64,000 bases of DNA, taken from assembly GCA_013423385.1 (NCBI GenBank), contig BLZA01000009.1, forward strand, positions 682,001-746,000. Reading direction: 5' to 3'. This stretch comes from Naganishia liquefaciens. Its lineage: Eukaryota; Basidiomycota; Tremellomycetes; Filobasidiales; Filobasidiaceae. Shown here piece after piece: positions 10,846-25,953 of this stretch (positions are counted from its first letter, which is position 1; every line of letters begins with the position of its first letter). A program made the position numbers and the translations under genes. The notes under the pieces were generated by a model. That model made no database searches. It worked only from the letters and a program-made list of their open reading frames with translations, and was not told the DNA's origin.

Positions 10846-12057
10846 ACGTTTCCCCGCGCATGAGGATCGTTTTTTCCAGGTTATCATCATTCTTCGCTTG
10901 TTCCCGTTTGTAGTGGCATGTTTTGCCTCATGGTCATGAAAATAAAATGACATGATTCAGGGGCAACTAAAGCGACATGTCTGCTGATATTGACCGTCCG
11001 CGTATGCTTGCTTCTTTTGCGCTGAGGAAGGTAGAAGGCAATGCGCGAAGCTCAGTCCGGGGACCGCTTCTGCTGGCCTCTTGCGCATCGCTGTCCCCAA
11101 GTTGTCCCCTAAATGTCAACAACGACATCCGTCGCAATCTGTCGACAGCACCAACTGATTCGTGAGCTCAATATCGTCCTTTCGACTTGCGCCGAAAGGC
11201 AAGCTTGATGTGAGGATACTGTGGATTTAGGATGCAGTGCAGACCAACTCTGTCCGGCCCACTGCGGAAATCGCCTGCTAGCGCGCCCCGACAAGCGAAT
11301 TCGGGGATGGCCTTGCCCTTGGCTGTTGGCTGTTGGCTGTGAGCGCCGGCTCACAAATCTAATCGGTGCTGTGCGCGGCTCACAGTTGACGTTCAAGTTG
11401 AAGCAGCGAGCGACGACGACGTGAGGTCGTACATTGGAACGGCGTCCGGGTTAGAGCCCTTGCGTTTCTGAGCAGCCCCACGATCTGTTCCGCCAAAGCG
11501 TCTCGTCCTCATCAATTGCTCTCTGGAAAATCGTCCCTCCCGCCTACATACGCGAGCAAGGTCGATCGAAACGCAGGGTGGCTTTCCAAGTACAGTACGC
11601 TCGATTTGTAAGTTGGCAAGTCTCTCGCTGCTACGTATGTTCTCCGTCTCATATCTTCGCCAGACGAAATCTTAACGCCCTTAATATACGTCAAGTCGAA
11701 TAGCTAGGGGTTATCCATTATCACCCCTTTGTCAGCGTCATCAACGCTGATCGCTCGCTGGGGTCCATCAAGAACGTCGGGCGTCCAGAGGCATATGGAA
11801 ACCTGGGCAAGAACCAAAGAAGTATCGCTGTCAACCATTGAGGAACTCGTAGCAGCAGCGGTCGGTCGTGTCTCACGATCATCGGGCCTCGGTAAGTCTC
11901 ATCGAGACCATTGATCCGCCGCTCGTCATCTGACCGTTTGGCATCGCGTATCGCTACCTTGCCTTTCCTCAGAGCGACCTCCGGTTAGACCGCTCGCGCG
12001 TGCGTCAAGCACTCTACTGGTATTGCCGGCCAACAAGTCTCTGGCGATTTACTCGTC
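10846..12057. other. Intergenic RPS2 to VHS/GAT gene
   Basis: About 1.2 kb without a supportable gene. It starts with the RPS2 3' region (an AATAAA-like AAAATAAAATG near 10940) and ends as the leader of the next gene. A short GGCTGTT repeat lies near 11320-11340. Open frames on both strands are below 100 codons with no domain. Confidence 0.55.
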
Positions 12058-15000
12058 ATGAAACGCTTGTTTAACAAGAATAAAGGCTTCGAGCCAACGC
12101 CGTTCATGACTGAAGCACCTCCGCAGCCTCTGGTACCAGCACAGCGTTCGGGACGCTCGGAAAGTCTATCGTCAAATCTGCATGATGAGCGCTCAGGCGC
12201 GGGTCATGCCCGTGGACATGGCTCACAAGGCGCTTTCCCGACGCAGGGGACGCAGGGATATCAGGCAATGAATGGACCGCAGAGTGCTAGTCCCTATATT
12301 TCCAACTATCAGCCTGTGGGACCACATTCTTCTCGCCAATCGCCGGATCCTCAGTACACACTGGAAGGAGTCAAAACGTCACAGCATCAGCAGCAGCAAT
12401 ACCACCCAAACCAAGGTCAAGGCCATAATCCCGGCTTGTCGGCTTCGGCTTCAGCGAAAAAGTGGTTCGCTGGGTTGAATGGAAAAGGCTCGGGATATGA
12501 CCAAATTACACCGTTCACGATGCCAGACCAACCTCCGCATCAGCAGAAATCTTCCACGTCGATTGATCGTCATAGTTGGCATGAATTAGCGGGACAGAAG
12601 CAGCCGTCGAAACAGGGGAACAAGTATGCCGGCATCGAGGGCGGTCTCGGACAAGCACCGGCCGGTCGACGCCATGGTCATCACGACGCGCATGACGACC
12701 TTCTGCCCCCACCAGCAGAACAAAGCGCACCGGATGTCAAACGTAGAGTCAGTTTGAGGGATCATGCCAATGGACGGATGTTTGGATGGACGTCGAGGGA
12801 CAAACACAAGGAAAAGGACAAGAAGGCGGGCGACGGAAGTCTGAGTGGTGGGAGCGTGCAGCCTGGATCAGTCACCGGCGCCAAGGTGATTAGCGGGATG
12901 AGATACGAAGATACGGCGTATCCGTCCTCGGGTCAACCAGTACCGGTGGCTAAGGATGGGTCGACAGTCCATGCAGGGAGGGGTTACGGGCAAGTACCAG
13001 ATGTCAAGTCAGTCAGCATGTCGAGGGGCACGACGCAAACGGCGGATTTTGCTGCAGAAAGAAGGGGCTCAAGCGGAAGTATAGGTAAGTTCCTCTGCTT
13101 TGGCCCCATTTCAAGCGGCTCACTAGTTGGTCTTTCCTTTCAGGAGGACAACGTGTCGACCATCAGCAGTACTCTCAGGATGGCCTTCTCAGTCCTACGG
13201 GCGGATATCTGCCTCGCCCTCTGCCCCTTTCGCAACAGCATTCTCGCTCGTCTCAGCAATCTGCGCGACTGCACTCAGCCTCACCAGGCGCGTACATGTC
13301 CGAACATGATCAACTGCAACATCCCATCAGCATGGTCAAGCTCAACTCTGACCAGTGGAGTCCGGCGAGCTCGGAACATGAACATGTGGCTGGTCGGGAT
13401 ACGCTCATTGGAAACCAGGGTTCAAGAAGTCCCGCTCCTTTGGTGTCGAAGCAAGCTCTACCGGGACGTGATGTCTATTCGCCGCATGGAACGCCTCATC
13501 CCATTCTGTCCGAGAACGCGCGAACATCCTCGCCATTACAACATCGCATAGACGCGCCACATCCGAGGCTCGCGGACGATGGCTATCATCACGCATCGAA
13601 CCTACCGGCAGTCACCCATGGACATGGTATGCAGAACCATTCAGAGTCTCTTTACCGTCCTTCGGTCGATCAGCATGAAGAGCATCATTGGACAGACAAT
13701 CGCGGGCACGACTCGGCCGATGATCGCAAGCACCACAAGAAGAAGGGATTCTTCGGTCTTGGAGGCCTTCACGGCAAGGAAAATAGGCCAGAAAGGGAAA
13801 AGCAGTCGGACTGGACCGGTTTCTTGCGGAAAAAAGATGCACGGATCGAGTATCGTGGACCAGAGTACACCGATCATACGATGGTCACGGACGCGTCTTA
13901 CTCCGAAGTCATGCCTGCTGCTTACGCTGGAGCCGATCAGCACGTCAAGGTCATGGAGATGGCCAAAAAGGACAAAGAGCAGGCTATTCGTGAGGCCCAG
14001 GAACGGACCAAAGAAGCACAGAAGGCAGAAAAGTTGCGTGTCAAGGAGGAGGGAAAACGGATGAAGGAAGAAGAACGGAGACTAAGGGATGAGCACAAAG
14101 AACGAACGAAGATTGCGAAAGGCTTGGAAAAGAGGGAAAAGGAAGAGGGAAAGGTTGGCAAGAATGTCCCGGATGTGAAGAGTGTCTCGTATGAGATTGG
14201 TGAGTTCAATCAAGATTGCTTTTTCCCTGCCGGGAGGTGACTCATTCGCCTTCAGATGAACTCTGCCGAACAGCCCTTGGTAGCGATTTGTCAAGGATAT
14301 ACAACATCGGCGACAAGCTGTCACGTTGTAACAAATCTGTCCACAAGGAGGCTGTTCATGCCACCCGTAAACAAATCAAGCATGGTGAAACGCCTGAAGC
14401 CAAAGTCTTCGCGTTGAAAATCTGGTTGCTCATCAGCGACTTTGATCGAAGTGATTCAGGTTTCCGAAGTAAGCGACTAGCCTACTGTCATGTCCGTTCC
14501 GCTCACGCGCCGTTCGCAAACAGTGATATCGTTCGAGAAGAAGTTCTTGTCAGCAATCGAGGATCAGCTCTTGAACAAGGATATCGACAGCAGCCTACCC
14601 CAATCCGTACATGAGCGCATGCGGGACACTCTATCTCATCTGTGTTATCATTATGGCCCCCTTCCTGGGGGCGAGGGTCTCCGCACTTCGTGGCAGAAAG
14701 TCAAGCGTCCCGATGAGCCGCAAGACGTAAGTTGCAAGACAGTCTCGCCGGCCGCAGAGCTGGTTGACACTAATCTCTCGCTCTCAGGGATACTCTTTTC
14801 CAGAGACGCATCCCGTGTTTTCCCCTCAAGATCCCCTTTTGAGCAGCGCTGTACATTTGAATGTTACGCCAGACGGCATGCATCGTTTGGACACCATTCT
14901 GCCCGATGACATCCAGCAACTTTCTCGGTTGGTGGAAGAATGCAAGGCAGCCAAGATGCAAGCTAGAGCGTTGCAAGAAGAACTCTTGTTGGATGGTCGA

Positions 15001-16489
15001 CGTACGAAGAAAGCGGAGATAAGCAAGGTCCGCTTCCAGCCGAGGTTTCCTCCATTTCTGATCTGACTGACCTTCTGACCGCAGCGATATGCCGATTGCG
15101 TTCACGCGCAAGAAGAGTTGGAATCGCAGATGAATTGGGCGAATGCCCAGGCCGAGAAGAGCCGCCTTGACCGCGGATTGTCAACGCCTGCAGACTTTGG
15201 CATGTCATTAGAGGATCAGCTGAATGGACTTCATGTCGATCCACAGTCCGGAAAGGATGATCTTCCCCTAGCGGAAAGAGCTTTTGGTGATTTGCTGGCG
15301 GCTTGCGATGAACTCACGAATGTAAGTTGGCATATGTGGTGTGATCCGAGACCTCGCTGATGTCCTGCCATGAAAAGGTCATAAAACTCTATGGAGATGC
15401 GGAACGCGCCTCACGTGAGATTAACGAATTGCGCTACGTTCAGGAGAAAAGCAAAAACGAGATGAGAATGGGTCGTCCTGTAAGTCAATTATGATCTTTC
15501 TCGACTGTCCGGCTGACGCTCTCCCTTACTTATTAGTCTCATGGAGACAGTTTGTCGGTACCCCAAACATATGAAAATCTTGCGGGTGCATCGCCATCCA
15601 GGTCATCCTCTCCCTCGAAAACGTCCGATACCCATCATAACATGGGTAATCATTCTGAACAACACCACGGTCTTTCGCGTAGCGGCGCGCATTCGCCTTA
15701 TCACAATGGTACACCGTTATCACGTACTCCAACGACGGCCGAATCCGTGGACATGCCTCCCCCACGATTCCCGGGAGACGGTCGCGCGGAATCGCCTCCT
15801 CGCAATGGCGCTCGTCTGCAAGGTCCCCGGCCCTTCCGCGAACGGGGGAAATTCGGAAGCTCCTCTAGCCTGCAGAGTTCCCAGCAATTGCATTCCAGCA
15901 GTCCGAAGAACAATTTTGTTGTCAACGGCACGGACGACGAGGAGGATGAGGACTTGACGAGACCACCGGCTCGACCGAGTACTAAAGCGCTGGGCAAGCG
16001 TCGTGAGATCCCCAAGGAGACTTGTGAGTCATCGGTTTGTCCAGGAAACGAGGCATGCGCATGTTTTTCTGACCTTCGCTCCCCGCAGCCACTTTTGATC
16101 CGGACGATATCTGGAAGCTGGACGAACCAAGACAGCCCGATTCTCCAGCGGAATCCAACTCGAGTTTCGAAGACTGGTTACTACGTAAACCCGAAAATTA
16201 CGTCTACGATGCGATGCAGGACAAGGAGGTACAGCGTCAACTTGAAGAAATGCGAAAGAAAAAGACAGATCCAGCCAGACGAAAAACACTGGAATCCGGA
16301 TACGGCGGCTCCCAGTATATCAGCTCAGGGATGAGCGCTCAGCTCGCAGAGATTAAGAAAGCACTCGGAAACGAAGCGCCTACTAAATCACCTGCAGGAT
16401 CTAGAGGCAGTTCCCGAGCGGCTTCACCCGTACCGGAGCATCCGGGTATGCACAGAACACTGAGCTCCAGGTGGCGATGGCGTAAATAA
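12058..16489 (+). CDS. Large VHS-GAT domain protein (Lsb5/GGA-like trafficking adaptor)
   Basis: A protein of well over 1,000 residues in about nine exons; exon 1 is 12058-13084, exon 2 is 13144-14199 and exon 3 starts at 14256. Roughly the first 690 residues are disordered (Ser, Gln, His, Gly), with a Lys/Glu-rich coiled coil near residues 620-690 (KEQAIREAQERTKEAQKAEK). A VHS-like domain follows: DELCRTALGSDLSRIYNI, HKEAVHATRKQIKHG, AKVFALKIWLLI. Then comes a GAT-like helical region (IQQLSRLVEECKAAKMQARA, AFGDLLAACDELTN, VIKLYGDAERASREI). The C-terminal part is Ser/Pro-rich with an acidic patch, then FDPDDIWKLDEPRQPD and a short coiled end. VHS plus GAT points to ubiquitin- or clathrin-linked sorting, as in yeast Lsb5 and GGAs. 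No GAE (ear) domain is seen. Its 3' end faces RSA4 about 160 bases away. The exact orthologue is uncertain. Confidence 0.72.
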
Positions 16490-16647
16490 ACATAGCAGGT
16501 CTCCAGCTGCCATATACCACACAACGAAAAATACAATGAACACCTGTACCGTCTGGCGTATATATGACATCTTTATGGGTCTAGTTCTTCCATCTGAGGC
16601 GGCAAGCAATGATTAATTGGCCGACCGATTCCTCTGCTATCATGAAC

Positions 16648-18575
16648 TTACATCTTGACGGTCTTATCCCGCCCACCGCTCACAATCTTGTCAGCCACGA
16701 AATCCACGCAGTAGACTTCATCCGTATGCCCAGGCAGATCGATTCTAATCTTGAATGTCTTCAGATCCCAGAGCTATTCACCAGACAATGATAAGCGAAT
16801 TGGCAGTCGGGAAAATTCGGATACTCACCTTCAACGTGGTATCTTTACTGGCGCTGACCAGCATCCGCGAGTCAGCGGACCATGCGAGTCGATAAACAGC
16901 CCCCACATGACCTCGGAGGGAGGAGATGAATCTGATGAAAAACACATCAGCCAACATTGCTGCGTGGAGGTAAGGTAACTCTCTCACTTTCCGGTCCGTC
17001 CGTCCCAGAGTTTGACAGCGTTGTCGAAGCCAGCGCTGGCGATGTATCGACCATCAGGGCTGAATGCCACATGATTGACCTGCTTTTGATGTCCGGTCAA
17101 ACGGGCCAGCGGTTTCTTGATTGCATTGCCGGCATCTGAAGAATCCTTAACGTGCTGAGACGGCCACAAGAATAAGGTGTGATCGTCCGAGCCCGAGATC
17201 ATGAGTTCTGGTTGTACCGCAATTTGTTTCTTGTAACGAGCCAACGCGAGTGCAGCGGCTAGCAGACTGATGTAAGCCACCTGCGCTTCGAGCGGGGCCA
17301 CTACAGCAACTCACCTTCCGCATCATCCTTTGGCTTCTTCCCTTGATGATCGAAGGGTCCCGTACGAAGGACGAAATCTGTGTTGAGCGCAAGCGTATTC
17401 ACCCAGTGCGCATGCTCGCTCAGGGTTCGGACCAGTTTTCCCGTTTTGGAATCCCAGATCTTGATCGTTCTATCAGAACTGCCCGTATAAATCAAGCCTT
17501 CTCCTCCCCATTTGACCACGTTGACGCTCGCCGTATGTCCCGCCAAGGTGAATTCGGCGTGGTTTCTCGTCGTGCTCCATATCTTAACGGTGCCATCCTT
17601 CGAGGCAGACGCGCACCGCGGTGAAACCGCATTGAGATGAATGGGCTCCCACGACAAGCTGGTGATCCACTTGGTGTGGCCCCTTCGAGCGTCCCCGATG
17701 GGCTTGCCGCCGTTTGGATCCCAGAAGCGCACGTGGCCATCGTGACCCCCGGTAGCGAGAACTCGCTCTCTCGCCTCCCATTCCGCACATAGCACCCAGC
17801 CTTTGTGGCCTGTCAGCTGCCATTTCGGCAACTCGATTTCCATGTCCCAGAGACGGGCAGTGGCGTCGCCCGAGCCTGTTGCGGCGTACTTTCCTGTCGG
17901 CGAGAGCGAACAGCAGAGAATCGGTTGAGCATGGCCTGCGGGACAAGGGCAATGTTAGCAATTGCTCGAAATAAGCCGTCTTGTCGAAGAGGATTTACCA
18001 GACAACGTAGAGCTACACCTTCCGACACTTCGAACTCTGAACACTGCTTGAGGTTCACAGATGACCTCGAAGACATCTTCGGGAGAGTATCCGGAAACAG
18101 ATAGATTCTTATCGGCTACTACTGGCATCAGATCGTCTTCCTGGTGCAGAGCGGTTCCCGTTCGTGCAGGTTTGAGGGCATCATCCAGAATGGAGGCGTT
18201 GATCTGCAGTCGCGCAGCCTGAGGCACTCCTCCGGCCGTCAATGGCTGGGCGACCTTTGGTACAATGTGAAATGCGTATGGCAAAGGGTCCTCGTCCTGG
18301 AAGATCAGGTGAGTACCGGAGATCAGGTATATTTCGGGGGGGATCGGACTCACTTCTCCCCTAAGCTTGTTCACCAGCATCTGCAACGCCTCCCTATTCG
18401 TGTCCGCTGGAAGGTTGATCGCCGGTCCCAGCAATGCTCCATCCTCGGCATTCTTGAACTGGACGATGACCTGCGGTACATAGCGCTCCTCCTCTGTCGT
18501 GCTGGCTTTCTGAACGGATCGCGGGTGGGAATTGTTGAGCTTTTGTCGCTTGGGGGGAGGCAGCAGGGTAGCCAT
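16648..18575 (-). CDS. RSA4: Ribosome assembly protein Rsa4/Nle1 (NLE domain plus WD40)
   Basis: Nucleolar assembly factor whose NLE domain is pulled by the AAA+ ATPase Rea1/Mdn1 to remodel pre-60S particles. Start MATLLPPPKRQKLNN; exon 1 is 18575-18354 and exon 2 is 18296-17999. The NLE domain shows PQVIVQFKNAEDGALLGPAI, LQMLVNKLRGE and DEDPLPYAFHIV. WD40 repeats follow: GHAQPILCCSLSPTGKYAAT, LTGHKGWVLCAEW, HVRFWDPNGG, SASKDGTVKIW, GHTASVNVVKWGG, TGSSDRTIKIWDSKTGKLV, LTGHQKQVNHVAFSPDGRYI, FDNAVKLWDGRTGKF, RGHVGAVYRLAWSADSRML. The last blade ends VSGGRDKTVKM, the usual family end. The order NLE then eight blades is diagnostic. It is divergent from CET1, sharing a 309-bp promoter. Confidence 0.93.
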
Positions 18576-18884
18576 TCTATGTAGAGCTCTGTGCAGCGCA
18601 AAGGGTTTGGGTGCAGGGCAAGAGATCAAGCACGGCAGGCCGATGCGAATTCAAGACACTGCAGGTTGCAAACTCCAAAAAAAGATGCTTCCGCATTTCT
18701 CCACTTTACTCTAGTAGCTCCGGCCGGCGGCGCTTCCCAGCAATCGACGACCGTCCCCTCGTATTCATCATCACCTCGGTCCCCGATGGTAGCAGCCGTG
18801 TGGAAACCTCATCGAGTCCAGCAAGGGTAGAGCCTTCACCTGAGCCCCTCCACGAGGCCAGACCATCAGCAATCCCGAAAAGCC
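18576..18884. promoter_or_regulatory. Divergent promoter RSA4 / CET1
   Basis: 309 bases between start codons on opposite strands; must drive both genes. An AAAAAA run and a CCGGCCGGCGGCG patch are visible, with no clear TATA box. Confidence 0.5.
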
Positions 18885-20695
18885 ATGTCAGATCCGTGGA
18901 AATCCCCAAAATACACGCCCAACAGCGATGTCGAGCCGGATGCCGCGGCGGGCAGCGAGGACGACGATTCCGGATATGACAGCCCAGCTCGGGCACAACC
19001 GCCAGCAGCTGATCCGTGGGGCGACGCAGAGGACGACGACGACGACGAAGACGATGATGATGACCCTGTTGCGCAATCGAAGGAGCTCAGCCCTGATTAC
19101 CTTGGCACGGAACGAGCCGCAGGGAAACAGGCTTCGAATGCTGCGTGGGATGCTTTGGGCGACGACGATGATGAGACAGACGATGATATTCCGGCAGGCA
19201 TCTCTGTCGGTGGACGAGAGACGAGACACTTGGCAGGGAATGCCGTACAGATCTCAGCCGCCGACGTCAATGGCAAGGCCTCGCTACTTGACGGGAATGG
19301 ACAAGGCCAGGATTCAGACGACACTTCACGGAAGCGGCAGCGTGAATCAGAAGAGGCGCAAAACAAAAGGCAACGCTTAGGTCCAGACGAGGGCCCTGGA
19401 CATCAGAATAACGGTCGAATATCGAACGAAACACAACCCAGCTATCCACCTTCCGCAAACTCTGGTCCATTGCAAGCTCCGCCATTAGGCCGCCTGTCGT
19501 CAGCAGCAGAGAGGAGTCAGCATGATCATCGTCCACCGCATCATCCTATGCCGGGGCTCATTATGCCCAGCTTTTTCGGGATCACGCCGCGGGATGACTT
19601 TGTGCGGATAATAGGGGAATGGTTGCTGCGTGTCTGTGCGGGGCGGCCGGGAATCGAGGTGCGTCGCGCAAGATCGCATGACTTTTACATGGACATAACG
19701 ATGAGCGGATGTATCTTAGATCGAGATCAAGTTGGGAACCTTGGTGGACTCGCGGACGAGAAAGCGGATCAGTCTGCCCAGTTTATCAGAAATTAGTGCG
19801 TTATGTCGGCGATGCGGGGGTTATCGTGCCAACGTGATCGTCATCCACAGTCTTGCCAGAGAGTTTCGAATGCTCCTTTATCAGCGAAATGACCGAAGTA
19901 AGAGAATCTTTCCGTCTATATGGTCGGAGTTGGCTGAACCCCAATTCGCGATAGCGACAACACGCCAACCTTAACCGCATACTCAACAAGGAAGTCGAGC
20001 ACTGCTGCGGTCAAGCTGGCCCGCATCCCATCCTCCAAGCCCACACATATTATCCGATTTCCTATAAACACACTTATACGGCCGACACCTTTTTCTCGCC
20101 TTCAGAGGCTGCGAAAGCGATGGGCTTTCCGCACGCAAAGCGTAGAATCACCCGAGACGAGAAAACGGGGCAGATCATCGAATGTCTCGAAAAGACCAAG
20201 GTCGCAAATCTGAATATCTTCAGCCCAAATGAGGAGTTTGACTGGCGGGTGAGCGTCAACATGGAAGTGCCAAGTATGTCCTTTTTGATGGCCTTGCGAA
20301 AGAAGCCGATCTGATCACGGTGGTTTTCCTTTCAGCGGAAGTACAGCCGCACGAGACACCATCGTATGAAAGGCGGAAAGACCGAGTATCCTACAAACAT
20401 CATCTATATCAGGTTGATCTCACACAGGTCAACAAACCACGGACAGTATGTCATCGATTCCATGGAAAATCTGCACCAGCTGATTTCCCGGTCCTAGCCG
20501 CAAGATAAACCGCCTGTCCACGAGCTTGAGATTGAGGTTCTCAATGCGGCCGATCTGCTCACGCAAGGCTGGAACGAAAGCCAGAACATGCCAAATACGT
20601 TTGAGCCCCAACTCTTGTCGTTATTCAATACGGCAAGACTGCTCAATCGAAATGCAGGGCCCAAATACTCCCAGCCGCCCAAGAGACCACAGTAG
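18885..20695 (+). CDS. CET1: mRNA capping enzyme beta subunit (RNA 5'-triphosphatase, Cet1 type)
   Basis: Removes the gamma phosphate of nascent pre-mRNA, the first step of cap formation; the fungal enzyme is a metal-dependent tunnel enzyme unlike the animal one. The N-terminal 220 residues are disordered, with a run of Asp/Glu near residues 45-65. The catalytic core begins FFGITPRDDFVRIIGEWLL and, after a splice, continues IEIKLGTLVDSRTRKRISLP (metal-binding Glu strand). Next come ILPESFECSFISEMTE, HTYTADTFFSP, RRITRDEKTGQIIECLEKTK, NLNIFSPNEEFDWRVSVNME and DRVSYKHHLYQVDLTQVNKP. The last strand, HELEIEVLNAADLL, carries the second metal-binding Glu pair. Six exons keep frame across short introns. 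The stop follows NAGPKYSQPPKRPQ. Confidence 0.92.
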
Positions 20696-21187
20696 GAGGA
20701 TTCATAGCCCGACGGCACCCTTGATTTCGTCAATATACATTGCCATTCATATGTGCTCAAAATGCTCCATCGCTTTCCTCGGTTGAAACAGGACTCTTCT
20801 TTGATTATATCAGAGTCGCAACTTTGGTCAAGCGCAGCCTGGCTTGTGACTCTGGGTCAGACATTACTTCACAGCAGGCTTTCACGTAATACGGCGGATG
20901 GTGTTCTGTACATTACATGTCGTTCCTAGATCGAACAATCTTGCCCTCGTATTTTCGGATCACCACATCTACTGTATGGATTTGACAGTCGGTCAGCGAC
21001 GAATCTTCTGGGCCTCATGGTACGGAAAGCAGGTCTCTATCAGTGAAAGCAGAGCACGTGGCGTCGTCACAAATTCCTTTGTTTACTGGTATTGGTCTAT
21101 TTCATCCGCGACAGAGGTATACAAATGAATGTGCAGCGGATGTTGATCTATGGCTATGTTAGCCTTTTGCGCGTGAGTTATACTCGT
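20696..21187. other. Intergenic between convergent CET1 and MET3
   Basis: 492 bases between the stop codons of two convergent genes, holding both 3' regions. Small open frames only; nothing recognised. Confidence 0.6.
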
Positions 21188-23716
<2,529 letters not shown>

Positions 23717-25340
23717 TCAACCTTCCGCTCTTGGGGTCGGCACCTGATCCGGCACCTTGACCACACCCTTTGCCATCATAGCCTTGACCTCCTCGCGCAA
23801 GGGTCCATGCTTGGAGCTAAAACGCCGCCATCCGCCGCCATCCGTGAGCGCATATCCATCTTCCGCAAAGGCGACTTACACCAGGTATCGCTCGAGCACG
23901 CCCTCTAGGACTGTTCCAGCCTTCATCTCTATCTTTTCCACTCCCGGTAGGTTGTCCGCTCGTGACGGACCAATAGAGAGCATAAGCACCGGTTTCTGTG
24001 CCTCGAGAGCTTGCTTGATCAATCTGTTGTATTCGTCTTCAGCACTGGCCGGCTTTATGCTGCCAGAGGTTCACCCACCTGAAAGCACTGTAAGTCGCAA
24101 GCGATGTCCCCAACACCAATATTCCGGTCGACTGCGCCACCATGTGAACCGCTCGGTCCTTGACTGCTTCGGAAATGGTTTCGCCGAAGAAGACGACATT
24201 GGGCTTGACGATCGAGTCCTTGATGCCCAGTGCTTCGCAGTCCTGACACGACGGCACCACAAAAGAGTCGTATTTCACGCCACCGAGGTCCACCTGATTG
24301 CAAGTCAACAACGGTGGATCCCGTTGAAGAAAAGAAGACTCACATCTCCGTCTGGATTCGTCTTGACCCTTCCGCCATGCGCATCCTTGACCACCTTCTC
24401 CCACGTGGGATTCAATGTTCCCAGCAACTCCTGGAACTCATCTCGCGGCCGCATATGGCCGTTCTTGGGACAATGCACAAAATGCAATGTACCGTGCAGC
24501 TCGAGTATCCGTTTGTCTGTCTCCGTGAGGCTGAACGGGGAGGCTTTGTGGTGAAGGCGGTCTACCTGACGAAAGCCAGAACGAGTCAGTGTCAGGCTCG
24601 GCATGGGATGAGTTGAGGCGAATTCATGCATACGTTTTGCGTTATCAAGGCGGGGGCAAGACCTAGGCGCTGCAGAGCCGCCACATACATATGCGTAGGA
24701 TTAGGTTTTGCGTCCCTTACAGGTGGATACTGTTGAAAGAGGTCTCGTATCAGACGGGACTTGCCATACATGAACTGCCACTCATGACTTACGCCCAAAT
24801 AAGACCGTGACCAGTCTCATCAACCAACGCCGTTCCGTCAGCTCCATGAAAGACCTCGTACTACGCCGAAGACATACATCTCTGCCTATGAAGGGAAAAG
24901 CGTGGCCACTATACATGAATCACGGCACATGGAGTGGAAAAGAGAAACGCTTACCGGAACATCTGCCCCTTGGATCCTGGTTCGACTAGCTCTCCATAAA
25001 AAATTGGTCTTCGTGGCGGACCGTCAATCTGAGTCCTTTGGCCTCTTTACAATTACTGACCTATAGTTCGGATTCGTGGTATCTGCCAGGATGATGAGCG
25101 AACGCGGGATGCGCGTTCTGGCATGACCGACTCACAGTGCCCCTCGCTTCCTCTATACGCCCGAATACCACTATCGACACTGATACCCGCTCCCGTTAGC
25201 ACGAGCACCTTTCCTTTACCCTTGTCGAGGAACTCTTTGGTCTTTGCGACGGCATGGGGCAGTGATATATTTGCGAGCGGGTTGATGTAGCCCGGAGTGG
25301 ATCCCGATGGATTGGGCAACGTTGGTATTGATATCTTCAT
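23717..25340 (-). CDS. Sirtuin, NAD-dependent deacylase (class II / SIRT4-like)
   Basis: NAD-dependent removal of acyl groups from lysine. The start MKISIPTLPNPSGSTPGYIN could act as a mitochondrial leader, which is inference. Motifs: VLVLTGAGISVDSGIRAYRG (NAD-binding GAGxS), HYTTNPNYRPIFYGEL, RQRYWSRSYLGYPPVRDAKP, ALITQNVDRLHHKA (TQNxDxLH), ILELHGTLHFVHC (catalytic His), VVPSCQDC, IVKPNVVFFGE, LVLGTSLATYSAFR. The order matches SIRT4-type proteins. Zinc ligands look altered: the first knuckle reads HCPKNGH, not CxxC, while CQDC is normal. The gene is cut into many pieces. After exon 1 (25340-25136) come exons of 22 nt (25082-25061), 54 nt (25008-24955), 8 nt (24885-24878) and 23 nt (24815-24793). 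The 8-nt exon is needed to restore RQRYW. The C-terminus ends VPTPRAEG. Confidence 0.87.
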
Positions 25341-25953
25341 TGTCGCCTGCGGAGATGTATGTTACCGGCGGAACAGCAGGTGTTCCAGAAGTAGCCTGTG
25401 GCTGAGACGACCGGTATGAACAACGACTTCAGCGGGTCTGGCGATCGAGTGCAACGCGGATCGAACACCTGTGTCTCAGACGATCTCAGACGAACGAGGA
25501 TCAGCGCGGGCGGTTTGACGTCATTTGTTCTCTGTGCGGCTCAAGGGCTGAAAAGCTATCTCAACAGGTTCTCGAGCACGAAGTGAAGCAGCATCGATGC
25601 TTTAAACAAAATTAGTCATAGTAATCGATTTCGTGTCCGATTTGCGCCTCGAAGATGCTTCGTCGTGTCCAAAAAGCACAATCTGGAGCGGAGCAATACC
25701 GGAAAGTCCCTCACATGCATTTCATATACCCATGTCTTCCACGGGCAAGACACCCCTTTGCATATGCAAAAAAAACTACATGTGATTCCATCCCGGGAAA
25801 AAGGTGCTACCTAGACGGCCATACAGCATCCAGCGAGAGGCGGCACGGCGAGTCATTGACAGGTGATGGAATACCAGAGGGTTGGTTTTTGTGGTTTGTG
25901 GTTTGGGCTGAAACGAGAACGGGAAGCGAGGATCTTTGGCGCGAGGAAAGCGT
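25341..25953. other. Intergenic sirtuin promoter and RPS23 3' end
   Basis: 613 bases without a gene, holding the sirtuin promoter and the RPS23 3' region. Only short shadow frames are present. Confidence 0.6.
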
